A DNA stretch of 64,000 bases from Bacteroidota bacterium (lineage in GTDB: Bacteria > Bacteroidota > Ignavibacteria > UBA10030 > UBA8401): NCBI GenBank assembly GCA_027622375.1, contig JAQCAB010000004.1, positions 15,001 to 79,000 of the forward strand, in the 5' to 3' direction. Shown in pieces: positions 53,146 through 64,000 of the stretch. Made by a program: the position numbers and the translations under genes. The notes under the pieces are model-generated. The model saw nothing but the letters and a program-made list of their open reading frames with translations. It was not told the DNA's origin and searched no databases. Position 1 is the stretch's first letter. The number at the start of each line of letters is the position of its first letter.

Positions 53146-53766
53146 TTACTTTGTAATTTTTACGTAAGTGTTTTTTGCACCAGGTATTGAACCTTTTATT
53201 AAAATTAAATTTGATTCATCAATAACTTTTACAACAACCAAATTTTTAATTGTAACATTGTCAAAGCCCATTCGTCCGGCCATTTTCATTCCTTTAAAAA
53301 CTCTTGATGGATAAGATGAGCCACCAATAGATCCTGGTGCTCTAACTCTATCCGATGCTCCGTGAGATGTCATACCAACACCACTAAAGTGATGCCGTTT
53401 TACAACTCCCTGAAATCCACGTCCCTTTGAACGAGATGTCACATCAACTTTTTCCCCTTGAATAAACAAAGAGGCCTTCACTTCCATTCCGACAGAAATA
53501 TTTTCGGAATTAAAATCACGAAATTCTTTAATTAAGCGCAATGGCTTTACATTTGCTTTTTTGAAATTTCCTTTTGATGGACTGTTTACTAATCTTTCAG
53601 GTTTTTCATCAAACCCAAGTTGAACAGCGTTGTAACCATCTCTTTCTTTAGTTCTGATATTTGTAACATAACAAGGACCAGCTTCAATAACGGTACAAGG
53701 AATCGATAATCCGTTTTCGTCGAAGATACTCGTCATACCAATTTTTTTTCCTAAAATGCCTTTCAC
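53146..53766 (-). CDS. rplC: 50S ribosomal protein L3
   Basis: L3, 206 residues, an early assembly protein reaching the peptidyl-transferase centre. GILGKKIGMTSIF and KGRGFQGVVKRHHFSG...GSIGGSSYPSRVFKG are diagnostic. The start is GTG at 53766. It follows rpsJ by 31 nt. Confidence 0.98.
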   Translation of the reverse strand: MKGILGKKIGMTSIFDENGLSIPCTVIEAGPCYVTNIRTKERDGYNAVQLGFDEKPERLVNSPSKGNFKKANVKPLRLIKEFRDFNSENISVGMEVKASLFIQGEKVDVTSRSKGRGFQGVVKRHHFSGVGMTSHGASDRVRAPGSIGGSSYPSRVFKGMKMAGRMGFDNVTIKNLVVVKVIDESNLILIKGSIPGAKNTYVKITK

Positions 53767-53797
53767 TATTGCTCCTTAAGTTCGAATAAGTAAACCG

Positions 53798-54106
53798 TTA
53801 AGTTTTAATTTCAACATCAATACCAGCTGGCAAATCAAGTTTCATTAAAGCATCAACTGTTTTTGAGCCTGAGGTTAAAATGTCAATTAATCGTTTGTGA
53901 ATTCTTGTTTCAAATTGCTCACGCGATTTTTTATCCACATGTGGCGAACGATTTACTGTATAAACTGTTTTTTTTGTTGGCAAGGGTATTGGCCCAGAAA
54001 CTATTGCTCCACTTGACTTTACTGTTTTGATAATCTTATCAGCAGATTTGTCAATAAGGTTATGATCGTACGACCGCAACTTAATTCTAATTTTTTGACT
54101 TGCCAC
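53798..54106 (-). CDS. rpsJ: 30S ribosomal protein S10 (NusE)
   Basis: S10, 102 residues, a 30S head protein that also joins NusB on boxA RNA during rRNA antitermination. [21 protein letters not shown] and [11 protein letters not shown] are conserved. The start is GTG at 54106 with AGGAG upstream. It is the first gene of the S10 group, 34 nt after tuf. Confidence 0.98.
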   Translation of the reverse strand: MASQKIRIKLRSYDHNLIDKSADKIIKTVKSSGAIVSGPIPLPTKKTVYTVNRSPHVDKKSREQFETRIHKRLIDILTSGSKTVDALMKLDLPAGIDVEIKT

Positions 54107-54140
54107 TTTTAACTCCTAATTTGAATATTAATAATTTTTT

Positions 54141-55349
54141 TTACTCAACTATTTTTGTTACAACACCAGCACCAACTGTTTTTCCACCCTCACGGATAGC
54201 AAAACGTAATCCTTCTTCCATAGCAATTGTAGAAATTAATTCTACACTCATATTATCTACGTTATCGCCAGGCATAATCATTTCAACACCAGTTGGAAGT
54301 TGTACATTTCCTGTAACGTCGGTTGTTCTAAAATAAAATTGTGGACGATATCCATTAATAAATGGAGTGTGTCTTCCACCTTCATCTTTTTTAAGAACAT
54401 AAACTTGAGCTGTAAATTTTTTATGTGGAGTAATTGAACCAGGTTTTGCAACAACCATACCACGTTGCAAATCATCTTTTTCAACACCGCGTAAAAGAAT
54501 TCCGGCATTATCACCTGCAACAACTTCATCTAATTCTTTGCGAAACATTTCTGCACCAGTGATAACTGTTTTTTTATGTTGACCGATTCCGATAATTTCA
54601 ACTTCATCTCCAACTTTTGCACGTCCTCTTTCAACACGACCTGTTCCAACTGTACCACGTCCTGTAATTGAGAATACATCTTCAATTGGCATCAAGAATG
54701 GTTTTGCATCATCACGTTGTGGAACTGGAATATAGCTATCAACTGCTTCCATTAACTTAAATATGCATTGTAAATCTGGATGATCTGGTTTTGTATCTGC
54801 TTTAACTGCAGCTTCCATTGCTTTCAATGCTGAGCCACGAATAATTGGAATTTCATCTCCAGGATATTCATATGATTTTAATAAATCACGTAATTCCATT
54901 TCAACTAAATCTGCTAATTCAGGATCTGAAGCATCAATTTTATTCATGAAGACAACAATGTGTGGCACACCAACTTGACGAGCAAGTAAAATGTGTTCAC
55001 GAGTTTGTGGCATTGGTCCATCAGTTGCAGCAACAACAAGAATTGCACCATCCATTTGTGCCGCACCAGTGATCATATTTTTTACATAATCAGCGTGGCC
55101 TGGGCAATCGACGTGTGCGTAGTGTCTATTTTCTGTTTGATACTCAACGTGTGCAGTTTGAATCGTTATCCCACGTGCACGCTCTTCAGGTGCATTATCG
55201 ATGCTATCAAATGTTCTGACAGAAGCAAGATTCTTTTTTGCCAATGTCATTGTAATAGCAGCTGTCAATGTGGTTTTTCCATGATCAACGTGACCAATGG
55301 TTCCAATATTAACGTGCGGTTTATCGCGCAAGAATTTTTCTTTAGCCAT
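54141..55349 (-). CDS. tuf: Elongation factor Tu
   Basis: EF-Tu, 402 residues, delivers aminoacyl-tRNA to the ribosome. G1 is GHVDHGKT (19-26), then the switch [14 protein letters not shown] (G3), NKID (G4), and domains 2 and 3 with [12 protein letters not shown] and the C-terminal [15 protein letters not shown]. It is placed between fusA and rpsJ as in many Bacteroidota and Chlorobi; an AAGGAG site precedes ATG. Confidence 0.99.
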   Translation of the reverse strand: MAKEKFLRDKPHVNIGTIGHVDHGKTTLTAAITMTLAKKNLASVRTFDSIDNAPEERARGITIQTAHVEYQTENRHYAHVDCPGHADYVKNMITGAAQMDGAILVVAATDGPMPQTREHILLARQVGVPHIVVFMNKIDASDPELADLVEMELRDLLKSYEYPGDEIPIIRGSALKAMEAAVKADTKPDHPDLQCIFKLMEAVDSYIPVPQRDDAKPFLMPIEDVFSITGRGTVGTGRVERGRAKVGDEVEIIGIGQHKKTVITGAEMFRKELDEVVAGDNAGILLRGVEKDDLQRGMVVAKPGSITPHKKFTAQVYVLKKDEGGRHTPFINGYRPQFYFRTTDVTGNVQLPTGVEMIMPGDNVDNMSVELISTIAMEEGLRFAIREGGKTVGAGVVTKIVE

Positions 55350-55401
55350 GGTAACTCCTTTTTATAATTTGTGATTTAATTTTGTTTTTCATTTTTAAAT
55401 T

Positions 55402-57504
55402 TTATGCAGAAACTGATTCTTTACCTTTTACTTTTTCAATAATTTCTTCAGCAATTGATTTTGGCGCTTCATCATAATGCGAAAATTGCATTGTGTAATG
55501 TGCTCGACCTTGAGTCATTGAACGAAGTTGTGTTGAGTAACCAAACATTTCTGAAAGTGGAACCAAAGATTTTATTACTTGTGCATCTTTTCGTGTGGTC
55601 ATTCCTTCAATTTTTCCACGACGAGAACTTAAATCTCCCATTACATCTCCCATATATTCTTCAGGAGTTACAACTTCAACTCCCATCATTGGTTCTAATA
55701 AAACTGGATTTGCTTTTTTTGCAGCAGCTTGGAAAGCCATTGAACCTGCAATTTTAAATGCCATTTCTGATGAATCAACTGGATGGAATGAACCATCAAT
55801 TAATTTTACCTTAACATCTTCAATTGGATATCCGGCAAGCACACCATTTTTTAAAGCTTCTTTAATACCTTCCATTGTTGGTTTTATAAATTCTCTTGGA
55901 ACCGAGCCACCAACAACTGCATCTTCAAAATCAAAACCTTTTCCTTTTTCGTTTGGTTCAAGTTCAATCCAAACATGACCATATTGTCCTTTTCCACCAG
56001 ATTGACGAATAAATTTTCCTTCGGCTTCAACTTTTTTACGAATGGTTTCTTTGTAAGCAACTTGAGGTTTCCCCACATTTGCTTCAACTTTAAATTCACG
56101 CTTCATTCTTTCAACAATAATTTCGAGGTGCAATTCACCCATTCCACCAATTAATGTTTGACCAGTTTCTTCGTTTGTAGAAATTCTGAAAGTTGGATCT
56201 TCTTCAGCAAGTTTTTGTAAAGCTTCTGATAATTTTTCTTGATCAACTTTTGTTTTTGGTTCAATAGCTTGGTGTATAACGGGATCTGGAAATTCCATTC
56301 TTTCAAGAATTATTGGATCTTTTTCATCACACAAAGTATCACCAGTGCGAGTGCTTTTAAAACCGATTGCTGCTAAAATATCTCCTGTAAATCCTTTATC
56401 TACATCTTCACGAGTGTTTGCATGCATTCGTAAAATTCTTCCAACTCTTTCTTTTTTTCCACTTATTGAATTGTAGATGTACGAACCAGCATCAACTGTA
56501 CCGCTATAAATTCTAAAAAATGTTAAACGACCGACATAAGGATCGGTCATAATTTTAAATGCAAGAGCTGTAAATTTTTCTTGATCACTTACTTGACGAG
56601 TAATAGCGTCGTGCATGTTTTCGTGATGACCCGTAATTATTCCATCATTAACATTTAATGGCGATGGTAAATAATCAACCACAGCATCGAGCAACATTTG
56701 TACACCTTTATTTTTAAAAGATGATCCGCATAAAACTGGAATAATTTTTGATTTGATACAAGCTTGCCTTAAAACTTTTGAGATTTCTTCTTGTAAAATT
56801 TCTTCACCGTTCAAATATTTTTCGAGCAAAGTATCATCTTCTTCTGAAACAGCTTCAAGCATTTTAATTCTGCTTTCGTTTGCAATTTTTTGCATGTCGT
56901 GTGGGATTTCCATGTCTTCCCATTCTTGACCATTTGTAGATTCATCAAAAACTCTAGCCTTCATTGTTGTAAGGTCAATGATACCTGTAAACATATCACC
57001 TTCACCAACTGGAATTTGAATTGGAACAGCATTTGCACCGAGGCGCTCTTTCATCATATTAACTGCACCAAAAAAATCTGCTCCAACGCGATCCATTTTA
57101 TTTATAAATGCAATTCTTGGAACGCCATACTTATCAGCTTGTCGCCATACGGTTTCAGATTGTGGTTCAACACCACCAACAGAACAGAATAATGCAACTG
57201 CACCATCTAAAACACGAAGTGATCTTTCAACCTCGATTGTAAAATCAACGTGACCCGGAGTATCAATTATATTGATTCGATTTTCACGCCAGAAACAAGT
57301 TGTTGCAGCAGAGGTAATTGTAATTCCTCTTTCCTGCTCTTGTTCCATCCAATCCATTGTTGCTGCGCCATCATGCACTTCACCCATCCGGTGAACAACA
57401 CCAGTATAATAGAGTATACGCTCGGTAGTTGTAGTTTTACCGGCATCGATATGAGCCATAATACCGATATTGCGTGTACGATCAATTGGATATTTACGTT
57501 GCAT
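55402..57504 (-). CDS. fusA: Elongation factor G
   Basis: EF-G, 700 residues, drives translocation and, with RRF, ribosome recycling. G1 AHIDAGKT (17-24), [11 protein letters not shown] switch I, DTPGHVDF (G3), NKMD (G4), then domains II-V ending with the [22 protein letters not shown] block, where EF-G and fusidate contacts lie. It follows rpsG by 91 nt, an unusually long gap for this block that contains a small hairpin. Confidence 0.99.
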   Translation of the reverse strand: MQRKYPIDRTRNIGIMAHIDAGKTTTTERILYYTGVVHRMGEVHDGAATMDWMEQEQERGITITSAATTCFWRENRINIIDTPGHVDFTIEVERSLRVLDGAVALFCSVGGVEPQSETVWRQADKYGVPRIAFINKMDRVGADFFGAVNMMKERLGANAVPIQIPVGEGDMFTGIIDLTTMKARVFDESTNGQEWEDMEIPHDMQKIANESRIKMLEAVSEEDDTLLEKYLNGEEILQEEISKVLRQACIKSKIIPVLCGSSFKNKGVQMLLDAVVDYLPSPLNVNDGIITGHHENMHDAITRQVSDQEKFTALAFKIMTDPYVGRLTFFRIYSGTVDAGSYIYNSISGKKERVGRILRMHANTREDVDKGFTGDILAAIGFKSTRTGDTLCDEKDPIILERMEFPDPVIHQAIEPKTKVDQEKLSEALQKLAEEDPTFRISTNEETGQTLIGGMGELHLEIIVERMKREFKVEANVGKPQVAYKETIRKKVEAEGKFIRQSGGKGQYGHVWIELEPNEKGKGFDFEDAVVGGSVPREFIKPTMEGIKEALKNGVLAGYPIEDVKVKLIDGSFHPVDSSEMAFKIAGSMAFQAAAKKANPVLLEPMMGVEVVTPEEYMGDVMGDLSSRRGKIEGMTTRKDAQVIKSLVPLSEMFGYSTQLRSMTQGRAHYTMQFSHYDEAPKSIAEEIIEKVKGKESVSA

Positions 57505-57528
57505 AAAATTTTATAAAACTTTAATCTT

Positions 57529-57558
57529 CAAAAATAGGATAGGTATTTCTACCCTCCT
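57529..57558 (-). other. Intercistronic hairpin between rpsG and fusA
   Basis: On the minus strand AGGAGGGTA and TACCTATCCT pair imperfectly (two 4-bp helices with an internal loop, 57558-57536) and are followed by ATTTTTG. It could be a weak attenuator, a processing site or a protein-binding element between rpsG and fusA. The stem is short. Confidence 0.35.
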
Positions 57559-57595
57559 GTTAATAAATTTTTTATACGTTTAAACTTCCGCTTTA

Positions 57596-58063
57596 TTACC
57601 AGCGGAAATGAGCAAACGCTTTATTTGCTTCAGCCATGCGATGAACATCATCTTTTTTCTTCACTGCATTGCCTTCATTATTAGAAGCAGAAAAAATTTC
57701 TGCAGCTAATTTTTGAGCCATTGATTTGTCCGACCTTTCCTTTGCATAGGAAATTAACCATCGGATTGCAAGAGCGGTTCGTCGCTCTGGACGAACTTCT
57801 GTGGGAACCTGATATGTAGCACCACCAACACGCCTAGCTTTAACTTCTAGTAAAGGAGAAACATTACCCATAGCTTTTTTAAAAACATCAACAGGATTAT
57901 TACTAGATTTTTTCTCAACAAAATCAAACGCATCATACACAATTGTTTGCGCTAATTGCTTTTTGCCATCTTTCATAATATTATTTATGAATAGCGATAT
58001 AATTGGATCGTTAAATTTTGTATCGCTTGAAAGATTATTATGTTTTTTAGCTTTTTTTCTCAT
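57596..58063 (-). CDS. rpsG: 30S ribosomal protein S7
   Basis: S7, 155 residues, the primary binder of the 16S 3' domain. RKKAKKHNN opens the protein (a variant of the common PRR start), followed by VDVFKKAMGNVSPLLEVKARRVGGATYQVP and the end FAHFRW. It starts directly after rpsL with no spacer. Confidence 0.97.
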   Translation of the reverse strand: MRKKAKKHNNLSSDTKFNDPIISLFINNIMKDGKKQLAQTIVYDAFDFVEKKSSNNPVDVFKKAMGNVSPLLEVKARRVGGATYQVPTEVRPERRTALAIRWLISYAKERSDKSMAQKLAAEIFSASNNEGNAVKKKDDVHRMAEANKAFAHFRW

Positions 58064-58438
58064 TTATTTTTTTGCTTTTTTTGAACCATATTTTGATCGA
58101 CCTTGTTTTCGATCTGTAACTCCAGCCGTATCAAGTACACCACGAATTATATGATATCTTACACCTGGCAAATCTTTAACACGACCACCACGAATTAATA
58201 CTATAGAGTGTTCTTGTAAATTATGCCCTTCACCCGGAATATATGCTGTTACTTCACTTCCGTGAGATAAACGAACACGAGCAACTTTTCTCAAAGCTGA
58301 GTTTGGTTTTTTAGGAGTTGTTGTATACACACGAGTGCATACTCCGCGTTTCTGCGGATTCTTATCAAGAGCTGGTGACTTACTTTTGTAAGCTACAACT
58401 TCTCTTCCAAAACGTATAAGTTGGTTTATTGTTGGCAC
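58064..58438 (-). CDS. rpsL: 30S ribosomal protein S12
   Basis: S12, 124 residues, at the decoding centre. [13 protein letters not shown] and [15 protein letters not shown] are present with the lysines whose substitution gives streptomycin resistance in other species, so the sequence is of the sensitive type. The start is GTG at 58438. A promoter lies 35-63 nt upstream, inside the rpoC-rpsL gap. Confidence 0.98.
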   Translation of the reverse strand: MPTINQLIRFGREVVAYKSKSPALDKNPQKRGVCTRVYTTTPKKPNSALRKVARVRLSHGSEVTAYIPGEGHNLQEHSIVLIRGGRVKDLPGVRYHIIRGVLDTAGVTDRKQGRSKYGSKKAKK

Positions 58439-58472
58439 AATTATTATCTTTCTTTCTATAAAAAAGCCTGTT

Positions 58473-58501
58473 AAAGTAGTGTAAAAATATTTTTAAGTCA
58501 A
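58473..58501 (-). promoter_or_regulatory. Promoter upstream of rpsL (str/S10/spc/alpha block)
   Basis: On the minus strand TTGACT (58501-58496), exactly 17 nt, and TACTTT (58478-58473) form a sigma70-like promoter in the 78-nt gap after rpoC. The -35 hexamer equals that of the rRNA promoter. Transcription would start near 58466, giving a leader of about 28 nt before rpsL. It would let ribosomal genes be driven independently of rpoBC. Confidence 0.6.
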
Positions 58502-58516
58502 GTTTTTCTGCATTAA

Positions 58517-61500
58517 TTATTTTTTAACTTTCACTTTTCTTTTAACTTTTTTTGCTACAACAACTTCAGAATCATCTAATTCATTATCTTCTTCTTCAGT
58601 TTCTGATACTTCACCTATCTCAGTATTTGCAATAACTTGTATATGTTTAAACTTCTTTAAACCAGTCCCTGCTGGAATTAAATTACCCATAATTACGTTT
58701 TCTTTTAATCCGAGTAATTTATCAGTTTTTCCTGCAATCGCAGCATCAGTTAATACTTTTGTTGTTTCCTGGAAAGAAGCTGCAGAAATAAAGCTTTCAG
58801 TTGAAAGGGCTGCGTTGGTAATTCCGAGTAAAATAGGTTCACTCATTGCAGGTTCGGCATCACGGAACTCAGCTGGTTTTTTATCTTTCTTTTTTAATTC
58901 TGAATTAATTTCTTTTACCTCTTTTTTGTCAAGAACTAACGATTTAAATTTACCATCACCTTTATTTGTGATAAAAATTTTATCATTTAATTTTTGGTTT
59001 TCAACTTCAAAGAATGATTTTTCAACATTTTCACCTTCAAGGAAGTGTGTATCACCCGAATCAGTAATTCTAACTTTTTGCATCATTTGGCGAACGATAA
59101 CTTCCACATGCTTATCATTTATTTTAACACCTTGAATTCTATAAACTTCTTGAATTTCGTTAACAAGATATTTTTGAACTTCAGATGTTCCTTTAATTTT
59201 TAAAATATCATGCGGGTTAATTGCTCCGTCAGTAATTCTTTCGCCACTTCTAATAATATCATTTTCTTGAACAAGAACATGTTTACCAAGTGGAACAAGA
59301 TAAGTTTTTGCAGAAGATTTATCAGAACTCTCAACAATAATTTCTCGTGAGCCACGTTTTTGTGCACCGAAGCGAACAATTCCATTTATCTCACTTACAA
59401 CAGAGGGATCTCCAGGTGAACGAGCTTCAAATAATTCTGTAACGCGTGGAAGACCACCGGTAATATCTCTTGTCTTTCCGATATCACGCGGAATTTTTAC
59501 AAGAATTGTTCCAGCAGTAATTTCCTCATCGTTATCTACAATTAAATGTGCTCGAGTTGGTAAAATATAATTTATATGTTTTCCATTTTTTGAAGTTTGA
59601 ACAGAAATTGCAGGACTTAAAGTTTTATCACGTGAGTCGATAACAACTTTTTGGATATGTCCAGTTTGTTCATCTGGTTCTTCTCGAAATGTAATGTTTT
59701 CCTTTAAATCTTTGTAATCAACTCTTCCTGCATGTTCCGAAATAATTACCGCATTGTATGGATCCCATTCATAAATAAGTTCACCTTTTTTTACATGCGA
59801 TTTATCTGGCACCATTAAAGTTGCGCCGTATGGAATATCATATTTAGTTAAAAGAATTTTATCCTCATTCAGAACATTTATTACACCACTTCTACCGAGA
59901 ACAATCATTTGTTTTCCAAATTCACCGGTAGTAGTAATAAATTTAACACCTTCAAAATTAACAGTTCCATCAAATTTTGAATTAATCTGAGATTGAGAAG
60001 CAATTAAACTAGCAGTACCTCCTGTGTGAAATGTACGAAGTGTTAACTGAGTTCCCGGTTCACCAATTGATTGTGCTGCGATTATACCAACAGGTTCTCC
60101 AATTTCAACAAGAGCTCCCGTAGTTAAATTACGTCCATAACATTTTACACAAATTCCACGGCGCGCTTCACAAGTTAAAGCTGAACGAATTTCTACTTCT
60201 TCAATTGAAGTTTCAGAAATATTTTGCGCTTTATCTTCATCAATAACTTCTCCAGATTTTACAATTGTTTTTCTTGTTAAAGGATCAATAATGTTATGTA
60301 CAGCAACGCGGCCAACTATTCTTTCAGAAATTGGTTCTTTAATATCTTCACCTTCTTTTAATGCACCAGTTAAAACACCACGAATTGCTCCGCAATCTTC
60401 CATAGAAATAATTGCATCTTGAGCAACATCAACCAAACGTCTTGTTAAATATCCTGCATCAGCAGTTTTTAAAGCTGTATCAGCAAGTCCCTTACGAGCA
60501 CCATGTGTTGAAATAAAATATTCTAAAATTGTTAATCCTTCTCTAAAGTTCGAGAGAATTGGATTTTCAATTAATTCACCAGCAATACCACTTAAAGATT
60601 TTTGTGGTTTTGCCATAAGTCCACGCATACCTGCTAACTGACGAACCTGTTCTTTTGATCCACGAGCACCAGAATCAATCATCATATAAAGAGAATTGAA
60701 TCCTTCTTTTGAGTGTTGAAGTGTGTCAAATAATTTTTCAGAAACTTTTGAAGAAATTCTTGTCCAAATATCAATTACTTTATTATAACGCTCACCGTTT
60801 GTAATAAATCCATTTTGATATTGACGCTCAACTGCTTCAACTTCTTTTTGAGCCTTATGAATCATTTCATCTTTTTCTTTTGGAATTGTAACATCATTAA
60901 CATTAACTGATAAACCACCCTTCATAGCATGAGTAAAACCAAGCTGTTTTAATTCATCCAAAAATTGTGCGGTTTTTGTATTTGGGGAAACACGGAAAAT
61001 GTTTCCAATTATTTGAACCAATCTTCTTTTGTTTAAAAGTTCATTTATAAATCCAGTTCCTTTTGGAACTATTTGATTAAAAATTACTCTTCCAACGGTT
61101 GTATCAATTAATTCACCCTCATGGTGAAGTTTAATTTTTGCGTGAAGTGAAACTGCTTTTTCGTTATATGCAATTATTACTTCTTGCATGCTTCCAAATG
61201 TTTTTCCTTCACCAAGTTCATTCGATCTTGATTTTGTAAGATAATACATTCCCAAAACCATATCTTGAGTTGGAGTAACAACCGGCGCACCATTAGATGG
61301 AGCTAAAATATTATGACTAGACAACATTAATAATCTTGCTTCTAACTGAGATTCGTACGAAAGTGGTACGTGAACAGCCATTTGGTCGCCATCAAAATCA
61401 GCATTAAAAGCAGTACAAACCATTGGATGAATTCTGATTGCTTTTCCTTCAACCAAAACTGGTTGAAAAGCTTGAATTCCTAAACGGTGTAAAGTTGGTG

Positions 61501-62812
61501 CTCGGTTTAATAAAACTGGATGACCGTCAATAATACTTTCTAGGATATCCCAAATATCGGGAGTTTTTTTATCAACAAGTTTTTTTGCGCTCTTTACAGT
61601 TTTTGCAATTCCACGCTCTATTAATTTGCGGATGATGAATGGTTTAAAAAGTTCAACGGCCATATCTTTTGGCAAACCACATTGATGAAGTTGTAATTCA
61701 GGACCAACAACAATTACCGATCTTCCGGAATAATCAACTCTTTTACCTAAAAGATTTTGTCTAAATCGACCTTGTTTACCTTTTAAAGTATCTGATAAAG
61801 ATTTTAATGGACGATTGCTATCTGTCTTTACAGAATTTACTCGACGAGTATTATCAAATAAAGAATCAATTGCTTCTTGCAACATTCTTTTTTCATTTCG
61901 CAAAATTAATTCAGGAGCTTTAATATCAATTAATCTTTTTAAACGATTGTTGCGAATAATTACTCTTCTATATAAATCATTTAAATCTGAAGTTGCAAAT
62001 CGGCCTCCCTCAAGAGGAACAAGCGGTCTTAATTCCGGTGGAATAACTGGAACAACATCAATAATCATCCAATCTGGACGATTAATATTTTCTGCAATCG
62101 ATTTACGGAATGCTTCAACGACACGAAGCCTTTTTAAAGCATCATTCTTTTTAATGACTGCAGTTTCTGTTTTAACTAGAGTTCGCAAATTACTAGACAA
62201 TGCCTCAATGTCAATACCTCTAAGAAGTTCTTTTAAAGCTTCACCACCAATTTTTGCAACAAATTTTTTTGGATTCTCGTCGTCAAGATTATTATTTGTT
62301 TCTGGAAGTGACTCCAAAATTTCAATAAATTGATCTTCATTGATCATATCCATTTTCTTTAAACCAGTTGTACCGGGATTTATCACAACATAAGTTTCGT
62401 AATAAACAATCCTTTCGAGATCTTTATTACTAACTCCAAGTAGATTTCCAATTTTACTTGGCGCTGATTTAAAATACCAAATGTGAGCAACGGGAACTGC
62501 TAAAGCAATATGTCCCATTCTCTCACGACGAACACTTTTTTGAGTTACTTCAACACCGCAACGATCGCAAATAATTCCTTTGTATCTGATCCTTTTATAT
62601 TTTCCACAATGACATTCCCAATCACGAATCGGACCAAATATTTTTTCGCAAAATAATCCATCTTTTTCCGGACGGAATGAGCGATAATTAATTGTTTCCG
62701 GTTTTGTAACTTCACCATACGAACGAGTTAGAATTGAATCTGGTGAGGCGAGACTAATTCTAATTTTCGTAAAACCTTTTATTGGTACTGAGTTTTTATT
62801 TTTGTTATGCAT
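58517..62812 (-). CDS. rpoC: RNA polymerase beta' subunit
   Basis: Beta', 1431 residues. The N-terminal zinc ribbon uses C67, C69, C82 and C85; the catalytic Mg-binding loop NADFDGDQM spans 470-478 (D472, D474, D476); the bridge helix and trigger loop region follow, and a second zinc site is at [13 protein letters not shown]. The C-terminal tail is acidic then Lys-rich (about 1400-1431). Length is close to E. coli (1407), with no large lineage insertion evident. It follows rpoB by 46 nt. Confidence 0.99.
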   Translation of the reverse strand: MHNKNKNSVPIKGFTKIRISLASPDSILTRSYGEVTKPETINYRSFRPEKDGLFCEKIFGPIRDWECHCGKYKRIRYKGIICDRCGVEVTQKSVRRERMGHIALAVPVAHIWYFKSAPSKIGNLLGVSNKDLERIVYYETYVVINPGTTGLKKMDMINEDQFIEILESLPETNNNLDDENPKKFVAKIGGEALKELLRGIDIEALSSNLRTLVKTETAVIKKNDALKRLRVVEAFRKSIAENINRPDWMIIDVVPVIPPELRPLVPLEGGRFATSDLNDLYRRVIIRNNRLKRLIDIKAPELILRNEKRMLQEAIDSLFDNTRRVNSVKTDSNRPLKSLSDTLKGKQGRFRQNLLGKRVDYSGRSVIVVGPELQLHQCGLPKDMAVELFKPFIIRKLIERGIAKTVKSAKKLVDKKTPDIWDILESIIDGHPVLLNRAPTLHRLGIQAFQPVLVEGKAIRIHPMVCTAFNADFDGDQMAVHVPLSYESQLEARLLMLSSHNILAPSNGAPVVTPTQDMVLGMYYLTKSRSNELGEGKTFGSMQEVIIAYNEKAVSLHAKIKLHHEGELIDTTVGRVIFNQIVPKGTGFINELLNKRRLVQIIGNIFRVSPNTKTAQFLDELKQLGFTHAMKGGLSVNVNDVTIPKEKDEMIHKAQKEVEAVERQYQNGFITNGERYNKVIDIWTRISSKVSEKLFDTLQHSKEGFNSLYMMIDSGARGSKEQVRQLAGMRGLMAKPQKSLSGIAGELIENPILSNFREGLTILEYFISTHGARKGLADTALKTADAGYLTRRLVDVAQDAIISMEDCGAIRGVLTGALKEGEDIKEPISERIVGRVAVHNIIDPLTRKTIVKSGEVIDEDKAQNISETSIEEVEIRSALTCEARRGICVKCYGRNLTTGALVEIGEPVGIIAAQSIGEPGTQLTLRTFHTGGTASLIASQSQINSKFDGTVNFEGVKFITTTGEFGKQMIVLGRSGVINVLNEDKILLTKYDIPYGATLMVPDKSHVKKGELIYEWDPYNAVIISEHAGRVDYKDLKENITFREEPDEQTGHIQKVVIDSRDKTLSPAISVQTSKNGKHINYILPTRAHLIVDNDEEITAGTILVKIPRDIGKTRDITGGLPRVTELFEARSPGDPSVVSEINGIVRFGAQKRGSREIIVESSDKSSAKTYLVPLGKHVLVQENDIIRSGERITDGAINPHDILKIKGTSEVQKYLVNEIQEVYRIQGVKINDKHVEVIVRQMMQKVRITDSGDTHFLEGENVEKSFFEVENQKLNDKIFITNKGDGKFKSLVLDKKEVKEINSELKKKDKKPAEFRDAEPAMSEPILLGITNAALSTESFISAASFQETTKVLTDAAIAGKTDKLLGLKENVIMGNLIPAGTGLKKFKHIQVIANTEIGEVSETEEEDNELDDSEVVVAKKVKRKVKVKK

Positions 62813-62858
62813 ATTTTTTATTTCTCCAATTTCTATTGAAAATGAGAGTTACTAATAA

Positions 62859-64000
62859 TTATTCTGTTTTAATTTCAAGCGCTAAGCCTTGAAGTTCGCG
62901 AACTAAAACGTTAAATGATTCCGGAATATTTGAAGAAGGTAAATTTTCTCCTTTAACAATTGCTTCATAAACTTTTGCTCGACCAACAATGTCATCCGAT
63001 TTTACAGTTAAAACTTCTTGTAAAATATGAGCCGCACCATAACCTTGAAGAGCCCAAACTTCCATTTCTCCAAATCGCTGACCACCAAATTGTGCTTTTC
63101 CACCGAGTGGTTGTTGAGTGATTAATGAATATGGTCCAACTGAACGGGCGTGAATTTTATCATCAACCAAGTGCGAAAGCTTCATCATATAAATATATCC
63201 GATTGTAACATCTTGATCGAATTTATCGCCAGTTCTTCCATCAATTAAAGTACTTTTTGATTCTGGATTTATTCCTGCTTCTTTCATAAATGATTCGATA
63301 TTGCTCCAGCTTGCACCATCAAAAATTGGTGTTGCAAATTTTTTATTTAATTTAAAACCAGCAAAACCCAAAGCAGTTTCAAATAATTGTCCTAAATTCA
63401 TACGAGAAGGGACACCAAGCGGATTTAAAATAATATCAATTGGTCTTCCATCTGGCATAAATGGCATATCTTCCTGCGGAACAATTGCAGCAAGAACACC
63501 TTTGTTACCATGTCGACCTGCCATTTTATCCCCTACAGAAAGCTTTCGTTTTTTTGCAATGTAAACTTTTGCAAGTTGTACAATTCCTGGAGGAAGTTCA
63601 TCGCCAATAAGAATTTTATTTTTTGCATGACGGAAAGAATCTTCAATTTGATTTTTTGTATCAAAATAATTTTCAAAAATCTTTTCAACTAAATTATTTT
63701 TACGAGTATCACCTGTCCACTCTTTTGTGAATTCAAGTTGCTCTAATGCATTGTTACTCATAAATAATGATTCTTTAAATTCTGTGGCTGCGCGAATAGC
63801 CATTGTTCCATCAGAATTCCGAACACCAACAGATTCAAATCCATCAAGTAAAGTTGAAAGTTTTTTTTGCAATTTTAAATAAACTTCTTTTAATGATTCT
63901 TCATGTTCTCTTTCAAGAACTTCTAATTTTTTCTTGTCTTCCTTTTTAGTTTCAGCATTTTTACGTTTGCGGCTAAAAAGTTTAGAAGAAATTACTGTGC
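62859..64000 (-). CDS. rpoB: RNA polymerase beta subunit, C-terminal part (cut by window edge)
   Basis: About the last 380 residues of the beta subunit. The frame stays open to the window edge, through a charged [19 protein letters not shown] segment before KLSTLLDG, so the true start lies outside. Diagnostic blocks are [45 protein letters not shown], and the C-terminal [20 protein letters not shown]. The rifampicin-binding region is upstream of the window. Confidence 0.98.
   Translation of the reverse strand, partial: TVISSKLFSRKRKNAETKKEDKKKLEVLEREHEESLKEVYLKLQKKLSTLLDGFESVGVRNSDGTMAIRAATEFKESLFMSNNALEQLEFTKEWTGDTRKNNLVEKIFENYFDTKNQIEDSFRHAKNKILIGDELPPGIVQLAKVYIAKKRKLSVGDKMAGRHGNKGVLAAIVPQEDMPFMPDGRPIDIILNPLGVPSRMNLGQLFETALGFAGFKLNKKFATPIFDGASWSNIESFMKEAGINPESKSTLIDGRTGDKFDQDVTIGYIYMMKLSHLVDDKIHARSVGPYSLITQQPLGGKAQFGGQRFGEMEVWALQGYGAAHILQEVLTVKSDDIVGRAKVYEAIVKGENLPSSNIPESFNVLVRELQGLALEIKTE

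Noticed and set aside
63872-63874. TTG at 63872 as the start of rpoB
   Set aside because: The frame is open upstream to the window edge and codes for recognisable beta-subunit sequence, so this is an internal leucine codon.

Overview
The window reads as a chromosomal segment of an AT-rich (roughly one third G+C) Gram-negative bacterium of the Bacteroidota/Chlorobi side of the tree, most likely Ignavibacteria. The signs are secreted proteins ending in type IX secretion (T9SS) C-terminal sorting domains with the YPNPFNP signature, a PorV/PorQ-family outer-membrane protein, a TonB-dependent receptor with a carboxypeptidase-regulatory-like N-terminus, and TATATTTG promoter boxes in front of stable RNA genes. 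The lineage is inferred from protein character; only about 96 nt of 16S rRNA are present.

Layout. 1-96: 5' end of a 16S rRNA gene (minus strand), preceded by a promoter, a 5' hairpin and a boxA-like element. 425-1328: surE and initiator tRNA-fMet. 1411-6706: a YwaF-like membrane protein, then an ABC-F / uvrB / comF operon. 6906-13393: a tight six-gene minus-strand run (spmA, spmB, an outer-membrane protein, proline dehydrogenase, an OPT peptide transporter, a small secreted protein) that looks like peptide/proline use. 13496-14793: tRNA-Arg(ACG) followed by a fatty-acid desaturase of much higher G+C, a likely horizontal acquisition. 14796-19273: DUF6702-like protein diverging from an M1 peptidase / saccharopine-dehydrogenase-like / tadA operon; TadA's expected substrate tRNA-Arg(ACG) lies 5 kb away. 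19270-22467: ssb, ggt, prfA.

22522-35692 is the cell-surface region. It has an NHL-type propeller, an M6 metalloprotease with a T9SS signal, a coupled TonB receptor / giant T9SS protein / PorV-like operon closed by a strong terminator, and a sialidase-fold-like T9SS protein with its own terminator. 35810-38531: serA with a class V aminotransferase.

38622-64000 is one continuous minus-strand block: rpoB (cut by the window edge), rpoC, rpsL, rpsG, fusA, tuf, then the S10, spc and alpha operons through rplQ and engB, ending in a strong terminator. A good promoter sits between rpoC and rpsL. The block is canonical except that a tRNA-Gln gene is embedded between rplR and rpsE, and eight of its genes use GTG or TTG starts.

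No CRISPR array, transposase, integrase or phage gene was seen. The best candidates for something under-described are the TonB receptor/T9SS/PorV three-gene module, the enlarged SpmA in the peptide-use operon, the tRNA-Gln inside the spc operon, and the foreign desaturase cassette.
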